Source of the DNA: JAIUNP01 sp020161975
GTDB lineage: Bacteria > Pseudomonadota > Alphaproteobacteria > Rhizobiales > Beijerinckiaceae
Assembly: GCA_036745275.1 (NCBI GenBank)
Contig: DAIOGK010000023.1
Location: forward strand, 1-56,446
Length of the DNA: 56,446 bases
Direction: 5' to 3'
The notes under the pieces were generated by a model. It made no database searches, had not been told where the DNA came from, and saw only the letters and a list, made by a program, of their open reading frames with translations. Position 1 is the stretch's first letter; every line of letters starts with the position of its first letter. The position numbers were made by a program, and so were the translations under genes. Shown piece after piece: positions 42,009 through 51,600 of this stretch.

Positions 42009-42527
42009 CTACTGGCGCAAAACCAGCGTCTTGCCGCGCATCTCGAAGCTCTGCAGCCGGTTAAAGAAGCTCATGCCGACCAGCGTTACATGCAGGCCCT
42101 GCGGCACGATGACGGCTTCAACATCGCGGACGACGACCGTTCCAATTCTCACTTCGGCGAGACGGACGGTTGCAGCATTGACGCGCCCGTTCGCCGTCTG
42201 GATCGGGGTCGTATAGGCCGAAGCTGGCGGATTGAGGCCGAGCTTTTTCGCGTCATCGCCGGGGATGGCGATGACGGTTGCCCCGGTATCGACGAGACCT
42301 TTCACAAAGAGATTGTTGATGCGCACGTCCGTCGAGAAATGTCCGGAGGCATCGGCAGCAAGCGACACGGCTTGCGGACCAGTCGACGGGGTGGGGGGAC
42401 CCGGGGACTTCGCCTGCTGTTGCGGAATGGGGCGCGACCCGGCAGGACCGAAATGTGCCAGAAGTCCCTGCCCGAACGCCATCAGGAGCCCGGTAACAGA
42501 AAGGAACATCACAACAATCTTGACCAT
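42009..42527 (-). CDS. membrane-anchored retropepsin-like aspartic protease (TIGR02281 type)
   Basis: The 172-residue protein has an N-terminal signal-anchor (KIVVMFLSVTGLLMAFGQGLL), a proline-rich linker and a single retropepsin-like domain with the catalytic D80-T-G-A in VKGLVDTGATVIAIP. IGTVVVRDVEAVIVP and LVGMSFFNRLQSFEM follow, the family pattern of bacterial clan AA proteases. Such proteins should dimerise in the periplasm. ATG 42527 is preferred to 42557 because GCGGGG precedes it and the anchor then starts immediately. It is convergent with the HAD gene. Confidence 0.8.
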   Translation of the reverse strand: MVKIVVMFLSVTGLLMAFGQGLLAHFGPAGSRPIPQQQAKSPGPPTPSTGPQAVSLAADASGHFSTDVRINNLFVKGLVDTGATVIAIPGDDAKKLGLNPPASAYTTPIQTANGRVNAATVRLAEVRIGTVVVRDVEAVIVPQGLHVTLVGMSFFNRLQSFEMRGKTLVLRQ

Positions 42528-42634
42528 GAAACCCCGCAAGGCGAACGACGGCAGCACGGTCGCACATCTGTGCTTACAGGAGGGTTTCCCGTCCGATCAC
42601 GCTTCTGGAGATGGTAAAGCGTTGGTATCCACAA

Positions 42635-44224
42635 TCACGCAAAGGCCGCGCTGAGCAGCGCGCGCGTGTAATCGCTCTTCGGGGCGGCAAAGACATCTGA
42701 AGCCGCTCCCTGCTCCACGACCTTGCCATGGCGCATGACGATGAGGTGGTTGGCCAGCGCCCGAACAACTTTGAGATCGTGGCTGATGAAGAGATAGGCA
42801 AGGTCGCGTTCCGCCTGGAGCTTCTTCAAAAGGGCCACGATCTGCGCCTGAACGGACATGTCGAGCGCTGAGGTCGGCTCATCCAGAACGACGAACTTCG
42901 GCTGAAGGGCAATGGCGCGCGCAATCGCGATGCGCTGACGTTGCCCACCGGAAAACTCATGCGGATAGCGATCCATCGCCTGAGGATCGATGCCCACCTC
43001 GCCAAGCGACCGGGCGACGATGGCACGTCGCGCCTCCCAACTGAGGTCCGGCTGCTGGATGGTCAGACCTTCCTCGACGATCTCCGCTACCGACAGACGC
43101 GGCGACAGCGAGCCGTAAGGGTCCTGAAAGACGATTTGCAGGTCCTTGCGCAGCGGGCGCATCGCCTTGAACCCGAGCTGGTCGATTCTCTGGCCGAGAT
43201 AGAGGATCGGACCGTCGGAACGGATCATGCGCAAGGTCGCAAGGCCGAGTGTCGTCTTGCCAGATCCGGATTCCCCGACAACGCCCACCGTTTGCCCGGC
43301 ACGCACGGAAAAGGAGATGCCGTCGACCGCCTTCACATGGTCGACCGTACGCCGCAGCAGGCCCTTCCTGATCGGGAACCAGACCTTGACGTCCTGGCCC
43401 TGGACGATGATCGGCTTGGCGAGATCCTCGGGCGGCGGCAGGCCCTTCGGTTCCGCGGCCATCAGCGCCCGGGTGTACTCATGCTGCGGGTTGGCGAAAA
43501 CCTCGGAAACTGGCCCGGCTTCAACGATCTTGCCCCGGCGCATCACGCAGACATTGTGAGCAATGCGGCGTACGACGCCAAGATCATGCGTGATGAACAG
43601 CATCGCCATGCCGGTCTCGCGCTGGAGATCGCGCATCAGTTCGAGGATCTGCGCCTGCACAGTCACGTCGAGCGCGGTGGTCGGTTCATCTGCGATCAGC
43701 AGGTCCGGCTTGTTGGCGAGCGCCATGGCGATCATCACGCGCTGACGCTGTCCGCCGGACAACTGGTGCGGATAGGAATCCATCCGTGTTTCAGGCTTCG
43801 GAATCCCGACACGGGTCAGAAGGTCGAGCGTGCGTGCCCGGGCATCCTCGCTGGACAGTCCTTGATGCACCGTGAGAATTTCGCTGATTTGCCGCTCGAC
43901 CGTATGGAGCGGATTGAGCGAGGTCATCGGCTCCTGAAAGATCATCGAGATGACATTGCCGCGGATCTGGCGCATCCGCGCCTCATCCGCCTTCAGCATG
44001 TCCTCGCCATCGACGAGGATTTCCCCGGTCGTCTGGGATGCGGCAAGCAGCCGGACGATCGACAGTGCTGACACCGATTTGCCCGAGCCCGATTCGCCAA
44101 CCAGTGCCAGCGTTTCCCCGCGACGCAGATCGTAGCTGACACCATCGACAGCCAGCGTTGTCTTGCCGCCCTGCCGGAAGGCGACAGCGAGATTGCGGAC
44201 CGAGAGGATGGGCGCCGCGCTCAT
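42635..44224 (-). CDS. yejF: peptide ABC importer ATPase (YejF type, two ATPase domains)
   Basis: The 529-residue protein contains two complete oligopeptide-type ABC domains in tandem. Each has Walker A (GESGSGKS and GESGSGKT), a signature (LSGGQRQR and FSGGQRQR) and Walker B (LLIADEPT and FVVLDEPT). Fused dual ATPases of this length are typical of YejF, which powers uptake of microcin C-like and other peptides. It overlaps yejE by four bases and ends the yejABEF-like run. Confidence 0.92.
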   Translation of the reverse strand: MSAAPILSVRNLAVAFRQGGKTTLAVDGVSYDLRRGETLALVGESGSGKSVSALSIVRLLAASQTTGEILVDGEDMLKADEARMRQIRGNVISMIFQEPMTSLNPLHTVERQISEILTVHQGLSSEDARARTLDLLTRVGIPKPETRMDSYPHQLSGGQRQRVMIAMALANKPDLLIADEPTTALDVTVQAQILELMRDLQRETGMAMLFITHDLGVVRRIAHNVCVMRRGKIVEAGPVSEVFANPQHEYTRALMAAEPKGLPPPEDLAKPIIVQGQDVKVWFPIRKGLLRRTVDHVKAVDGISFSVRAGQTVGVVGESGSGKTTLGLATLRMIRSDGPILYLGQRIDQLGFKAMRPLRKDLQIVFQDPYGSLSPRLSVAEIVEEGLTIQQPDLSWEARRAIVARSLGEVGIDPQAMDRYPHEFSGGQRQRIAIARAIALQPKFVVLDEPTSALDMSVQAQIVALLKKLQAERDLAYLFISHDLKVVRALANHLIVMRHGKVVEQGAASDVFAAPKSDYTRALLSAAFA

Positions 44225-45375
44225 GCGAAGGTCTTTCTGGGGTCGAACGCATCGCGCACCGCCTCGCCGATGAAGTTCAGCAAGGACAGCATGAGCGCGA
44301 TGACAGCAAATCCGGAAATGCCGAGCCAGGGCGCCTGCAGGTTGGATTTGCCCTGTTGCAGCAGTTCGCCCAGCGAGGGCGAGCCCGGCGGCAGGCCGAA
44401 GCCGAGAAAGTCGAGCGATGTCAGCGTGGTGATCGAACCATTGAGAACGAAGGGCAGCAACGTCAGCGTGGCCACCATCGCGTTTGGCAGCACATGTTTG
44501 ACCATGATTGTGCCGTCGGTGAGGCCGAGCGCCCTGGCGGCGTTGACATACTCAAAGTTCCGCGCCCGCAGGAATTCCGCGCGGACGACGCCGACCAGTG
44601 ATGTCCATTCAAACAGCAGCAGAATGATCAGCAGGACGAAAAAGCCAGGCGCCACGACGGACGAGATCGTGATCAGCAGATAGAGCCGGGGGATGGAGGT
44701 CCATATTTCAATTAAGCGCTGGAGCACCAGATCAACCCAGCCGCCAAAGTAGCCCTGCACGGCTCCCGCCCCGATGCCTACCAGCGAAGCGACAAGCGCG
44801 AGAATCAGCCCGAACAGCACCGAGATGCGGAAGCCGTAGATGAGCCGGGCGACGACATCGCGGCCCCGGTCGTCGGTGCCCAGCCAGTTCCATTCGATAT
44901 CGCCGCAGCCCTTGCCGCCGACCTTTGCGGCCGCTGCCGCGCATTGCGCGTCGCTCAGCCACCAGGTGGGCGGGGAGGGCGCCGGAGCCGGCAGATCACG
45001 GTTGATCGTGTCGTAGGAAAAGCGGATCGGCGGGAAAATCATCCAGCCATGGGCCTTGATCTCGTTTGCGATCACCGGGTCGCGATAGTCGGTGCGGGCC
45101 AGAAAGCCACCGAATTTCTCCTCGGGATAGTCAACCATCACCGGGAACAGGATCTCACCCTTGTAGCTGGCGATGATCGGGCGGTCATTGGCGATCAGCT
45201 CGGCAAACAGTGACGTGATGAAGAGGACCAGAAACAGCCAGAGCGCGCCGTAGCCGCGTCGGTTCCGCTTGAAATTGTCGAGGCGGCGCCGGTTGATCGG
45301 CGAGAGCGACCAGCGTGAGCGTGGGGGCGCGGCGGGCGTCAGCGTCTCATCGGCGGCAAGGATCGGCTCGGCCAT
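44221..45375 (-). CDS. yejE: peptide ABC importer permease YejE
   Basis: This is a 384-residue inner-membrane permease. It has a long N-terminal region (SPINRRRLDNFKRNRRGYGALWLFLVLF) and a periplasmic insert typical of YejE (WNWLGTDDRGRDVVARLIYGFRISVLFG). The BPD_transp_1 core has the EAA loop motif (EFLRARNFEYVNAARALGLTDGTIMVKHVLPN). It lies two bases downstream of yejB and overlaps yejF. Confidence 0.92.
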   Translation of the reverse strand: MAEPILAADETLTPAAPPRSRWSLSPINRRRLDNFKRNRRGYGALWLFLVLFITSLFAELIANDRPIIASYKGEILFPVMVDYPEEKFGGFLARTDYRDPVIANEIKAHGWMIFPPIRFSYDTINRDLPAPAPSPPTWWLSDAQCAAAAAKVGGKGCGDIEWNWLGTDDRGRDVVARLIYGFRISVLFGLILALVASLVGIGAGAVQGYFGGWVDLVLQRLIEIWTSIPRLYLLITISSVVAPGFFVLLIILLLFEWTSLVGVVRAEFLRARNFEYVNAARALGLTDGTIMVKHVLPNAMVATLTLLPFVLNGSITTLTSLDFLGFGLPPGSPSLGELLQQGKSNLQAPWLGISGFAVIALMLSLLNFIGEAVRDAFDPRKTFA

Positions 45376-45377
45376 TG

Positions 45378-46478
45378 TCAGACCTCCCGCGCTTCAAAAT
45401 CGATCCGTGGATCGATCAGCGTATAGGTGAGGTCGGTGATGAGGTTGATGACGAGGCCGACAAGCGCGAAGATGTAGAGATTGGCGAATACGACCGGATA
45501 GTCGCGGTTGAGGATCGATTCAAACGACAACAGCCCCAGCCCGTCGAGCGAGAAGATCGTCTCGATAAGGATCGAGCCGGAAAAGAAGGCGTGGATGAAG
45601 GCCGCCGGGAAGCCGGAGATCACGATCAGCATCGCGTTGCGGAAGACATGGCCATAAAGCACCGCCCGCTCGGATAGCCCCTTCATCCGGGCGGTCATGA
45701 CATACTGCTTGCGGATTTCATCGAGGAACGAGTTTTTCGTCAGGAACGTCAGTGTTGCAAAGGCGCCGAGCGACATCGCGATGATCGGCAATGTGATGTG
45801 CCAGAGGTAATCGAGGATCTTGCCGCCAAGGGAGAGGCTTTCCCAGTTGTCCGAGGTCAGCCCGCGCAACGGGAAAAGATTGAAGAACGAGCCGCCTGCA
45901 AACAGCACGATCAGGAACACCGCAACGAGAAAGCCAGGCATCGCATAGCCGATCACGATGACGGCACTCGTCCAGATGTCGAAGGGCGAACCATCTTTGA
46001 CCGCCTTGCGGATGCCGAGCGGGATCGAGATGCCATAGGAGATCAGCAGCATCCAGAGGCCGAGGCTCATGGAAACCGGCAGCTTTTCCTTGATGAGATC
46101 AAGGACGGTCGCATCCCGGAAGTAGCTTTTTCCGAAGTCGAAGCGGGCATAGTCCCACAGCATCTTGAAGAAGCGCTCATGGGCCGGCTTGTCGAAGCCG
46201 AACTGCTTTTCGAGTTCCTTGATGAAGGCAGGATCGAGCCCCTGCGCGCCGCGATAGCTCGAACCGGACTGCGCCGCCTGCATCCCCGATTGCCCGCCAA
46301 GATCGCCCGAGCCGCCGCCAACGCGCGATGATCCCGAGGTATCCGCTCCTTGAAGCTGCGCGAGCACGCGCTCGACCGGTCCGCCGGGGGCGAACTGCAC
46401 GATGACGAACGCAACCAGCAGAATTCCGAACAGGGTCGGAACCATCAGGACGAGACGACGCGCGATATAAGCGAGCAT
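45378..46478 (-). CDS. yejB: peptide ABC importer permease YejB
   Basis: This 366-residue permease starts with the classic DppB-like TM segment (YIARRLVLMVPTLFGILLVAFVIVQFAPGGPVE). It has a glycine/serine-rich insert (about 45-75) that E. coli-type YejB also shows as a variable loop. Five further TM segments follow, with the EAA motif LDEIRKQYVMTARMKGLSERAVLYGHVFRNA. It is followed directly by yejE. Confidence 0.92.
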   Translation of the reverse strand: MLAYIARRLVLMVPTLFGILLVAFVIVQFAPGGPVERVLAQLQGADTSGSSRVGGGSGDLGGQSGMQAAQSGSSYRGAQGLDPAFIKELEKQFGFDKPAHERFFKMLWDYARFDFGKSYFRDATVLDLIKEKLPVSMSLGLWMLLISYGISIPLGIRKAVKDGSPFDIWTSAVIVIGYAMPGFLVAVFLIVLFAGGSFFNLFPLRGLTSDNWESLSLGGKILDYLWHITLPIIAMSLGAFATLTFLTKNSFLDEIRKQYVMTARMKGLSERAVLYGHVFRNAMLIVISGFPAAFIHAFFSGSILIETIFSLDGLGLLSFESILNRDYPVVFANLYIFALVGLVINLITDLTYTLIDPRIDFEAREV

Positions 46479-46535
46479 GATTCGGGTTATAGCCGATTTC
46501 GTTAAGAAATCTGGTTAACGCCGCGTTGCGCCTCC

Positions 46536-48431
46536 TCAGAGGCCAGCCTTCTTCGCCTTCTCCGCGTCATACCACCACAGGCCGAGCGGGTTGAAGCCAT
46601 AGCGCGCCTCGGTCGCGGGGCGCGAGAATGCATCCCAGTAAGCGATCCGGTGGCGGCCCGAATACCAGGCCGGCACCCAGTAGCGCCCGGCGCGCAGCAC
46701 CCGGTCGAGTGCACGCACAGCATGGGTCAATTCGGCGCGAGTCGGCGCAGCGATCGCTTTTGTGATGAGCGCATCGACGACCGGATCGGCGATGCCGGCA
46801 AGATTACGCGAGGCTCGGGTGTTGGCGGTCTCCGAGGCGAAGAACGCCTTGAGCGATTCGCCCGGCGTTTCGGACATGGAAAACCGCCGCGAGATCAGGT
46901 CGAAGTCGAAATCCTCCACCCGGCGCTGGAACTGGGTCGCATCCACCACCCGGATGGAGGCATCGATTCCGAGCAACTTCAGGTTCTTGGTGAAGCCCTG
47001 GAGATGCCGGTTCAGTGTCGGCTCGTCCTCGATGAACTCGATGGTGAAGGGCCTTCCGTCAGGCAGCAACAGATTGCTCTTGGCGTCGCGCTTGCAGCCA
47101 GCCTCGATCAGCAGTTGCTGGGCGCGGCGCAGCAGGGTCCGATCCTGCCCCGAACCATCGCTGACGGGCGGCACATAGGGTTCGCCGAACACCTCGTCCG
47201 GAACCTTGCCACGGAAGGGTTCGAGCAGCGCCAGTTCCTCGGGGCCGGGTTTGCCCACCGCTTTCAGTGTCGAATTCTCGAAGTAGGACACTGTGCGTCG
47301 GTAGGCATCATACATCAGGTTCTTGTTGGTCCACTCAAAGTCGAAGGCATTGCCCACCGCCTCGCGGATGCGCGCATCCTTGAACTGCGGCCGGCGCGTA
47401 TTGAGGAACCATCCCTGCGTGCCGGACGGTGTGTTATCAGGCAACTCCTCGCGCTTGACACGGCCATCCTTGAACGCCGGAAAATCGTAACGCGTTGCCC
47501 AGATCAGCGAGGTGAACTCCTCGCGATAGGTGAAGGCGCCACCGGTAAAGCCCTGGAAGGCCGCCTCCCGGTCGCGGAAATACTCATAGCGCACCCGATC
47601 GAAGTTGCCGGTGCCGACATTGACGTTGAGATCCCGCGCCCAGTATTCGGGGTCGCGCTGATAGCTGACCGAACGACCGACATCGACCTTGGCGATCCGG
47701 TACGCGCCCGAGCCGAGCGGTGCATCCAGCGTTCCGGCCTCAAAATCCCTGGTGGCGTAATAGGCTTTTGAAAAGATCGGCAGGCCGGCGACGATCAGCG
47801 GCATCTCACGGCTGCGGCCTGCGGCAAAAACAATCTCCACGAGATCCGGCGCTTTTGCTTCGGCCGAAACGACATCTTTCAGGATGATCCGGTAGGAGGG
47901 GTAACCCTTGGTCTTGAGCGTCGTCACCGAGAAGGCGACATCCTCGGCGGTCAACCGCGAGCCATCATGAAAGCGCGCCTCGGGTCGGAGGGCAAAGCGA
48001 AAGATGAGACCATCGGCGCTCGACTGCACCGACCGGGCGACGAGGCCATACATCGCATCGGGTTCATCGCCTGATGAGGTCATCAGACTGTCGAACAACA
48101 GCCCGAGCCCCGCTGCGCCGCTGCCCTTGGGCGAGAACATGTTGAGCGTATCGAAGGTCAGGAAATTCTGGTTGCCACCCGAAGCGGACACCTGAAGCGC
48201 CATTTCGCCCCCCCTCGGCGCCTTCGGGTTGACGTGATCGAAGTGCGGGAAGCCCTCGGGGTATTTGAGATCACCGAAGATGCTCATGCCATGCCGGGCC
48301 GGGCCAAACGCGCCGCCCTCCTGCCCCAGAACCGTGGCCGGCAGCAGTGTGGCAACGCCGACAGCGCCCGCCCCGCCAATCAGGGTCCGGCGCGAAAGGG
48401 TGGGCATCTGGGCAGGGTTCGGGGCAATCAT
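46536..48431 (-). CDS. yejA: peptide ABC importer substrate-binding protein (YejA type)
   Basis: This 631-residue SBP_bac_5 family protein has a twin-arginine-like signal (SRRTLIGGAGAVGVATLLPATVLG). The YejA-like N-terminus is GMSIFGDLKYPEGFPHFDHVNPKAPRGG. The mature part has SGAYRIAKVDVGRSVSYQRDPEYWARDLNVNVGTGNFD. It should bind oligopeptides in the periplasm for YejBEF. Starts at 48464, 48431 and 48407 are possible. GGA before 48431 and the position of the signal peptide favour 48431. A 57-base gap separates it from yejB. Confidence 0.9.
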   Translation of the reverse strand: MIAPNPAQMPTLSRRTLIGGAGAVGVATLLPATVLGQEGGAFGPARHGMSIFGDLKYPEGFPHFDHVNPKAPRGGEMALQVSASGGNQNFLTFDTLNMFSPKGSGAAGLGLLFDSLMTSSGDEPDAMYGLVARSVQSSADGLIFRFALRPEARFHDGSRLTAEDVAFSVTTLKTKGYPSYRIILKDVVSAEAKAPDLVEIVFAAGRSREMPLIVAGLPIFSKAYYATRDFEAGTLDAPLGSGAYRIAKVDVGRSVSYQRDPEYWARDLNVNVGTGNFDRVRYEYFRDREAAFQGFTGGAFTYREEFTSLIWATRYDFPAFKDGRVKREELPDNTPSGTQGWFLNTRRPQFKDARIREAVGNAFDFEWTNKNLMYDAYRRTVSYFENSTLKAVGKPGPEELALLEPFRGKVPDEVFGEPYVPPVSDGSGQDRTLLRRAQQLLIEAGCKRDAKSNLLLPDGRPFTIEFIEDEPTLNRHLQGFTKNLKLLGIDASIRVVDATQFQRRVEDFDFDLISRRFSMSETPGESLKAFFASETANTRASRNLAGIADPVVDALITKAIAAPTRAELTHAVRALDRVLRAGRYWVPAWYSGRHRIAYWDAFSRPATEARYGFNPLGLWWYDAEKAKKAGL

Positions 48432-48504
48432 CGTCACATCCAGGGCTTGAAACGGCCAAATCACTGGCTGACGATTATGCCGAGAACAGGGCGGAGTGCG
48501 AGCA

Positions 48505-48530
48505 ACAAAAAGGGCCGGTTTCCCGGCCCC
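48505..48530 (-). terminator. rho-independent terminator after cycM
   Basis: On the minus strand GGGCCGG-GAAA-CCGGCCC forms a 7-bp GC stem with a GNRA-type loop, followed by TTTTTG. It lies 26 bases after the cytochrome c stop codon. Confidence 0.85.
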
Positions 48531-48555
48531 GTTTCATTCCCGTTCGCGAGGCCGC

Positions 48556-49074
48556 TTACTTCAGCCCCTCGATATACTTGATGAGGTCGGCGCGCTGATC
48601 GGGGCGCGAGACGCCGGCAAAGGTCATCTTGGTGCCGGCCACGACGCCCTTGGGGTTGGCGAGGAACTGGTCGAGGAGTTCGGCGTCCCACGTCTTGCCG
48701 AGCCCCGCCATGCCGGCGGAATAGGCAAAGCCGGCATGCTTTCCGGCTTCCTTGCCGAAGATTCCGAAAAGGTTCGGACCCTGCTTGGTCGCGCCACCAC
48801 TCTCGAACGTGTGACAGGAGTGGCACTGCTTGGACACCGCCTCGCCCTTCTTGGCGTCCGCCTTGGCAAGACGGTCGGCGATCGGCTCGACCTTCGCGGC
48901 AACAGGGGCGGCACCACCCCCGCCCGCGGACGCTTCCGGCAGTTCCCAGCCCGGCTTGACCATCTTCTTCGGCGAAACCAGCGCAGAGGCGAAGAAGCCG
49001 AGGCCCATCACCATCGTGAGCGTGCCGAGCACGGCCATCGCATATTTGTTGAATTCACCCGAACCAGCACTCAT
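48556..49074 (-). CDS. cycM: membrane-anchored cytochrome c (CycM type)
   Basis: The 172-residue protein has an uncleaved signal-anchor (about 11-33), an alanine/glycine-rich linker (48-62) and a class I cytochrome c domain. That domain has haem-binding C84-H-S-C87-H88 and the distal Met ligand in GTKMTFAG (M150). CycM-type proteins carry electrons from the bc1 complex to the aa3 oxidase at the inner membrane in Rhizobiales. The open frame extends another 600 codons upstream through kdsB and pheA antisense and is not real there. ATG 49074 gives the proper anchor. Confidence 0.93.
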   Translation of the reverse strand: MSAGSGEFNKYAMAVLGTLTMVMGLGFFASALVSPKKMVKPGWELPEASAGGGGAAPVAAKVEPIADRLAKADAKKGEAVSKQCHSCHTFESGGATKQGPNLFGIFGKEAGKHAGFAYSAGMAGLGKTWDAELLDQFLANPKGVVAGTKMTFAGVSRPDQRADLIKYIEGLK

Positions 49075-49308
49075 GCCCACCTCCGGGGATCGCGCGCTAT
49101 CCCGCGCATCCCTGCCGTGCGCCTCGCGGCGCGAAAACCCGTCTGCGCTAAAGTCGCGCCACCAAAGCTGATTACCCGCTTTGCATGGCACCGCGCAACC
49201 CGTATAAGCCCTATCCCTATTGCTACTTTTTGGCAGACGATCAAGGCGGTTCCGCAAATTTTTCGCGTGATGCCGGTGGACGCCGCGCCAAGGCGAGGGA
49301 AATGGTTC

Positions 49309-50067
49309 ATGTCTGCACCCGTTGTGCTCATTCCCGCCCGGATGGCGGCGACCCGACTGCCCGACAAGCCGATGGCGGACATCAATGGCCTGCCCATGAT
49401 CGTGCAGGTGTGGAAGCGGGCCATGGAAGCCGATGTCGGCCCGGTCGTCGTCGCCACTGATTCGGAGGTGATTGCCGGCGCTGTGCGCGACGGTGGCGGC
49501 ACGGCGGTGATCACTCGTTCCGATCACCCGTCGGGCTCGGATCGCATTTATGAGGCGTTGGAAATCTTCGATTCCGCCGGAAGATACGATCGGATCATCA
49601 ATGTGCAGGGGGACCTGCCGACCATCGAGCCGCAACCGATCCGCGCCGCCATGACGCTGCTCGACGAGCCGGCGGTGGATATCGCAACTGTGGTCGCCGT
49701 GATCACCCGCGATGAGGAGCGGACCAACCCCGCTGTGGTGAAGGCCATCGGTACACCGCTCGGCGGCAACCGCTACCGCGCGCTCTATTTCACGCGGGCC
49801 ACAGCACCGACGGGCGAGGGGCCCCTGTACCATCACATCGGGCTTTATGCCTATCGCCGTCTCGCCCTGCGCCGGTTCATCGGCTTGAAGCCGACGCCGC
49901 TGGAGTTGCGCGAGAAGCTCGAGCAGCTCCGCGCGCTCGAAAGCGGGATGCGGATCGATTTTGCCGTCGTGGATACGGTGCCGCTGGGGGTGGATACGCC
50001 AGCGGACCTCGACCATGCCCGCACCATTCTGGCCGGCCGATTTACGCCGGGCGGTGCGGCGCGCTGA
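49309..50067 (+). CDS. kdsB: 3-deoxy-manno-octulosonate cytidylyltransferase
   Basis: KdsB makes CMP-Kdo from CTP and Kdo for lipid A-core synthesis. The 252-residue product shows the N-terminal nucleotide motif VLIPARMAATRLPDKPMADINGLPMIVQV. It also has VVATDSEVI, the SGSDRIYEAL block, VQGDLPTIEP and the C-terminal EKLEQLRALESGMRIDF, all standard KdsB signatures. The open frame runs back to 48496 antisense to cycM. ATG 49309, with GAGGGA upstream, is the proper start. Confidence 0.96.
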   Translation: MSAPVVLIPARMAATRLPDKPMADINGLPMIVQVWKRAMEADVGPVVVATDSEVIAGAVRDGGGTAVITRSDHPSGSDRIYEALEIFDSAGRYDRIINVQGDLPTIEPQPIRAAMTLLDEPAVDIATVVAVITRDEERTNPAVVKAIGTPLGGNRYRALYFTRATAPTGEGPLYHHIGLYAYRRLALRRFIGLKPTPLELREKLEQLRALESGMRIDFAVVDTVPLGVDTPADLDHARTILAGRFTPGGAAR

Positions 50068-50130
50068 GCGCTGCCCGCCCGTTCCAGCATAGATCCAGGC
50101 CCCACTCCCTCCGATTTCAGGATTTCTCTC

Positions 50131-50988
50131 GTGCTCGCCAAAGTCAAAGCCGCCAACACCATCGCCTTCCAGGGCGAACTCGGTGCCAATTCCCATATCA
50201 TCGCCAACGAGGCCTTTCCGGACCATGAGGTTCTGCCCTGTCCGACCTTTGAGGATGCGCTCGCCGCCGTGAAAAGCGGCCAGGCGAACCTCGGCATGAT
50301 CCCGATCGAGAACTCGATCGCTGGACGCGTGGCTGACGTCCATCACCTGTTGCCGAGGTCCGGTCTCCATATCATCGGCGAACATTTCCTGCCGATCCGC
50401 TTCCAGCTGATGGCCCCGCGCGGTGCGACGCTGGACGGCATCAAGGATGTGTTCAGCCATGTTCACGCGCTTGGCCAGTGCCGCAAGATCATCCGCAAAC
50501 TGGGGGCAAAGGCCCATGTGGCCGGCGATACGGCGGGCGCCGCCCGCGAAGTCGCCGGCTGGGGCGACAAGTCCCGTGCTGCGCTCGCCCCGCGTCTCGC
50601 CGCCTCGATCTATGATCTCGATATTCTTGCCGAAGATGTCGAGGACGAGCAGAACAACACGACCCGCTTCGTGGTTCTGTCGAAGAGCCAGGTTGTCCCG
50701 CCGGCAGATGAGGGGCCGGTGCTGACCAGCTTCGTCTTCCGTGTCCGCAACCTGCCGGCAGCGCTCTACAAGGCAATGGGTGGTTTTGCCACCAACGGGA
50801 TCAACATGACCAAGCTTGAAAGCTACATGGTCGGCGGCGCCTTCACGGCCACGGAATTCTATGCCGATGTCGAGGGACACCCGGAAGAGACGCCGCTGAA
50901 GAATGCGCTGGAGGAACTGAAGTTCTTTTCGAAGGAGATCAAGATCCTCGGCGTTTACCCGGCGAGCCCTTTCCGCAACGAAGGGTGA
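50131..50988 (+). CDS. pheA: prephenate dehydratase
   Basis: This enzyme converts prephenate to phenylpyruvate in phenylalanine synthesis. The 285-residue product is a monofunctional dehydratase (no chorismate mutase domain). It has IAFQGELGANSHIIANEAFP, the conserved IPIENSIAGRVADVHHLL and the catalytic-site NNTTRFVVLS. A C-terminal ACT regulatory domain contains KLESYMVGG where E. coli has the ESRP motif. The start is GTG at 50131, with AGGA upstream. It lies 63 bases after kdsB and converges on recR. Confidence 0.95.
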   Translation: MLAKVKAANTIAFQGELGANSHIIANEAFPDHEVLPCPTFEDALAAVKSGQANLGMIPIENSIAGRVADVHHLLPRSGLHIIGEHFLPIRFQLMAPRGATLDGIKDVFSHVHALGQCRKIIRKLGAKAHVAGDTAGAAREVAGWGDKSRAALAPRLAASIYDLDILAEDVEDEQNNTTRFVVLSKSQVVPPADEGPVLTSFVFRVRNLPAALYKAMGGFATNGINMTKLESYMVGGAFTATEFYADVEGHPEETPLKNALEELKFFSKEIKILGVYPASPFRNEG

Positions 50989-50997
50989 TTCTGGCGC

Positions 50998-51597
50998 TCA
51001 CATCGCGGTGCGGCTGCGCAGGGCGGCAGCCAGCGTGCCTTCGTCGAGATAGTCAAGTTCGCCGCCCACGGGCACGCCGTGGGCAAGCCGCGTGACCCTC
51101 ACCCCCGTCGGGGCGATGAGGTCGGTGAGATAGTGGGCAGTCGTTTGCCCGTCCACGGTGGCATTGAGGGCGATGATGATCTCGCGGACCTCGCCGCCGG
51201 TCGCCCGGTCGAGAAGCGCAGCAATGGTGAGATCCTTTGGTCCGATGCCGTCGAGCGGTGAGAGGACGCCGCCGAGAACGTGGTAGGCGGCATTCAGCGC
51301 CTGCGCCCGCTCCAGCGCCCAAAGATCGGCGACCGTTTCGACAACAACCAGGATCGAACGGTCGCGGCGCGGATCGCGGCAGAGCGTGCAGGGATCGGAC
51401 GTATCGATGCTGCCGCAGGTCGTGCAGGTCATGATCCGGTCGCTGGCGACCTGCATGGCACCGGCGAGCGGTGTGAGAAGCTCGTCCCGCTTGCGGATGA
51501 GATGCAGCGCTGCCCGCCGGGCAGAGCGCGGCCCGAGCCCCGGCACCCGCGCCAGCAGCTGGATCAGACGCTCGATTTCAGGCCCGGCAACACCCAT
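50998..51597 (-). CDS. recR: recombination mediator RecR
   Basis: RecR acts with RecF/RecO to load RecA on gapped DNA. The 199-residue protein has an N-terminal helix-hairpin-helix (LLARVPGLGPRSARRAALHL), a zinc finger of C58, C61, C70 and C73, and a Toprim domain (ILVVVETVADLWALE). The C-terminal Walker B-like region follows. It is three bases downstream of the ybaB gene in the dnaX-ybaB-recR operon. Confidence 0.97.
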   Translation of the reverse strand: MGVAGPEIERLIQLLARVPGLGPRSARRAALHLIRKRDELLTPLAGAMQVASDRIMTCTTCGSIDTSDPCTLCRDPRRDRSILVVVETVADLWALERAQALNAAYHVLGGVLSPLDGIGPKDLTIAALLDRATGGEVREIIIALNATVDGQTTAHYLTDLIAPTGVRVTRLAHGVPVGGELDYLDEGTLAAALRSRTAM

Positions 51598-51600
51598 GGA

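Noticed and set aside
48556..50880. 774-codon minus-strand frame spanning kdsB and pheA
   Set aside because: Only its last 172 codons (CycM) are a real protein; the rest is antisense to two well-supported genes.
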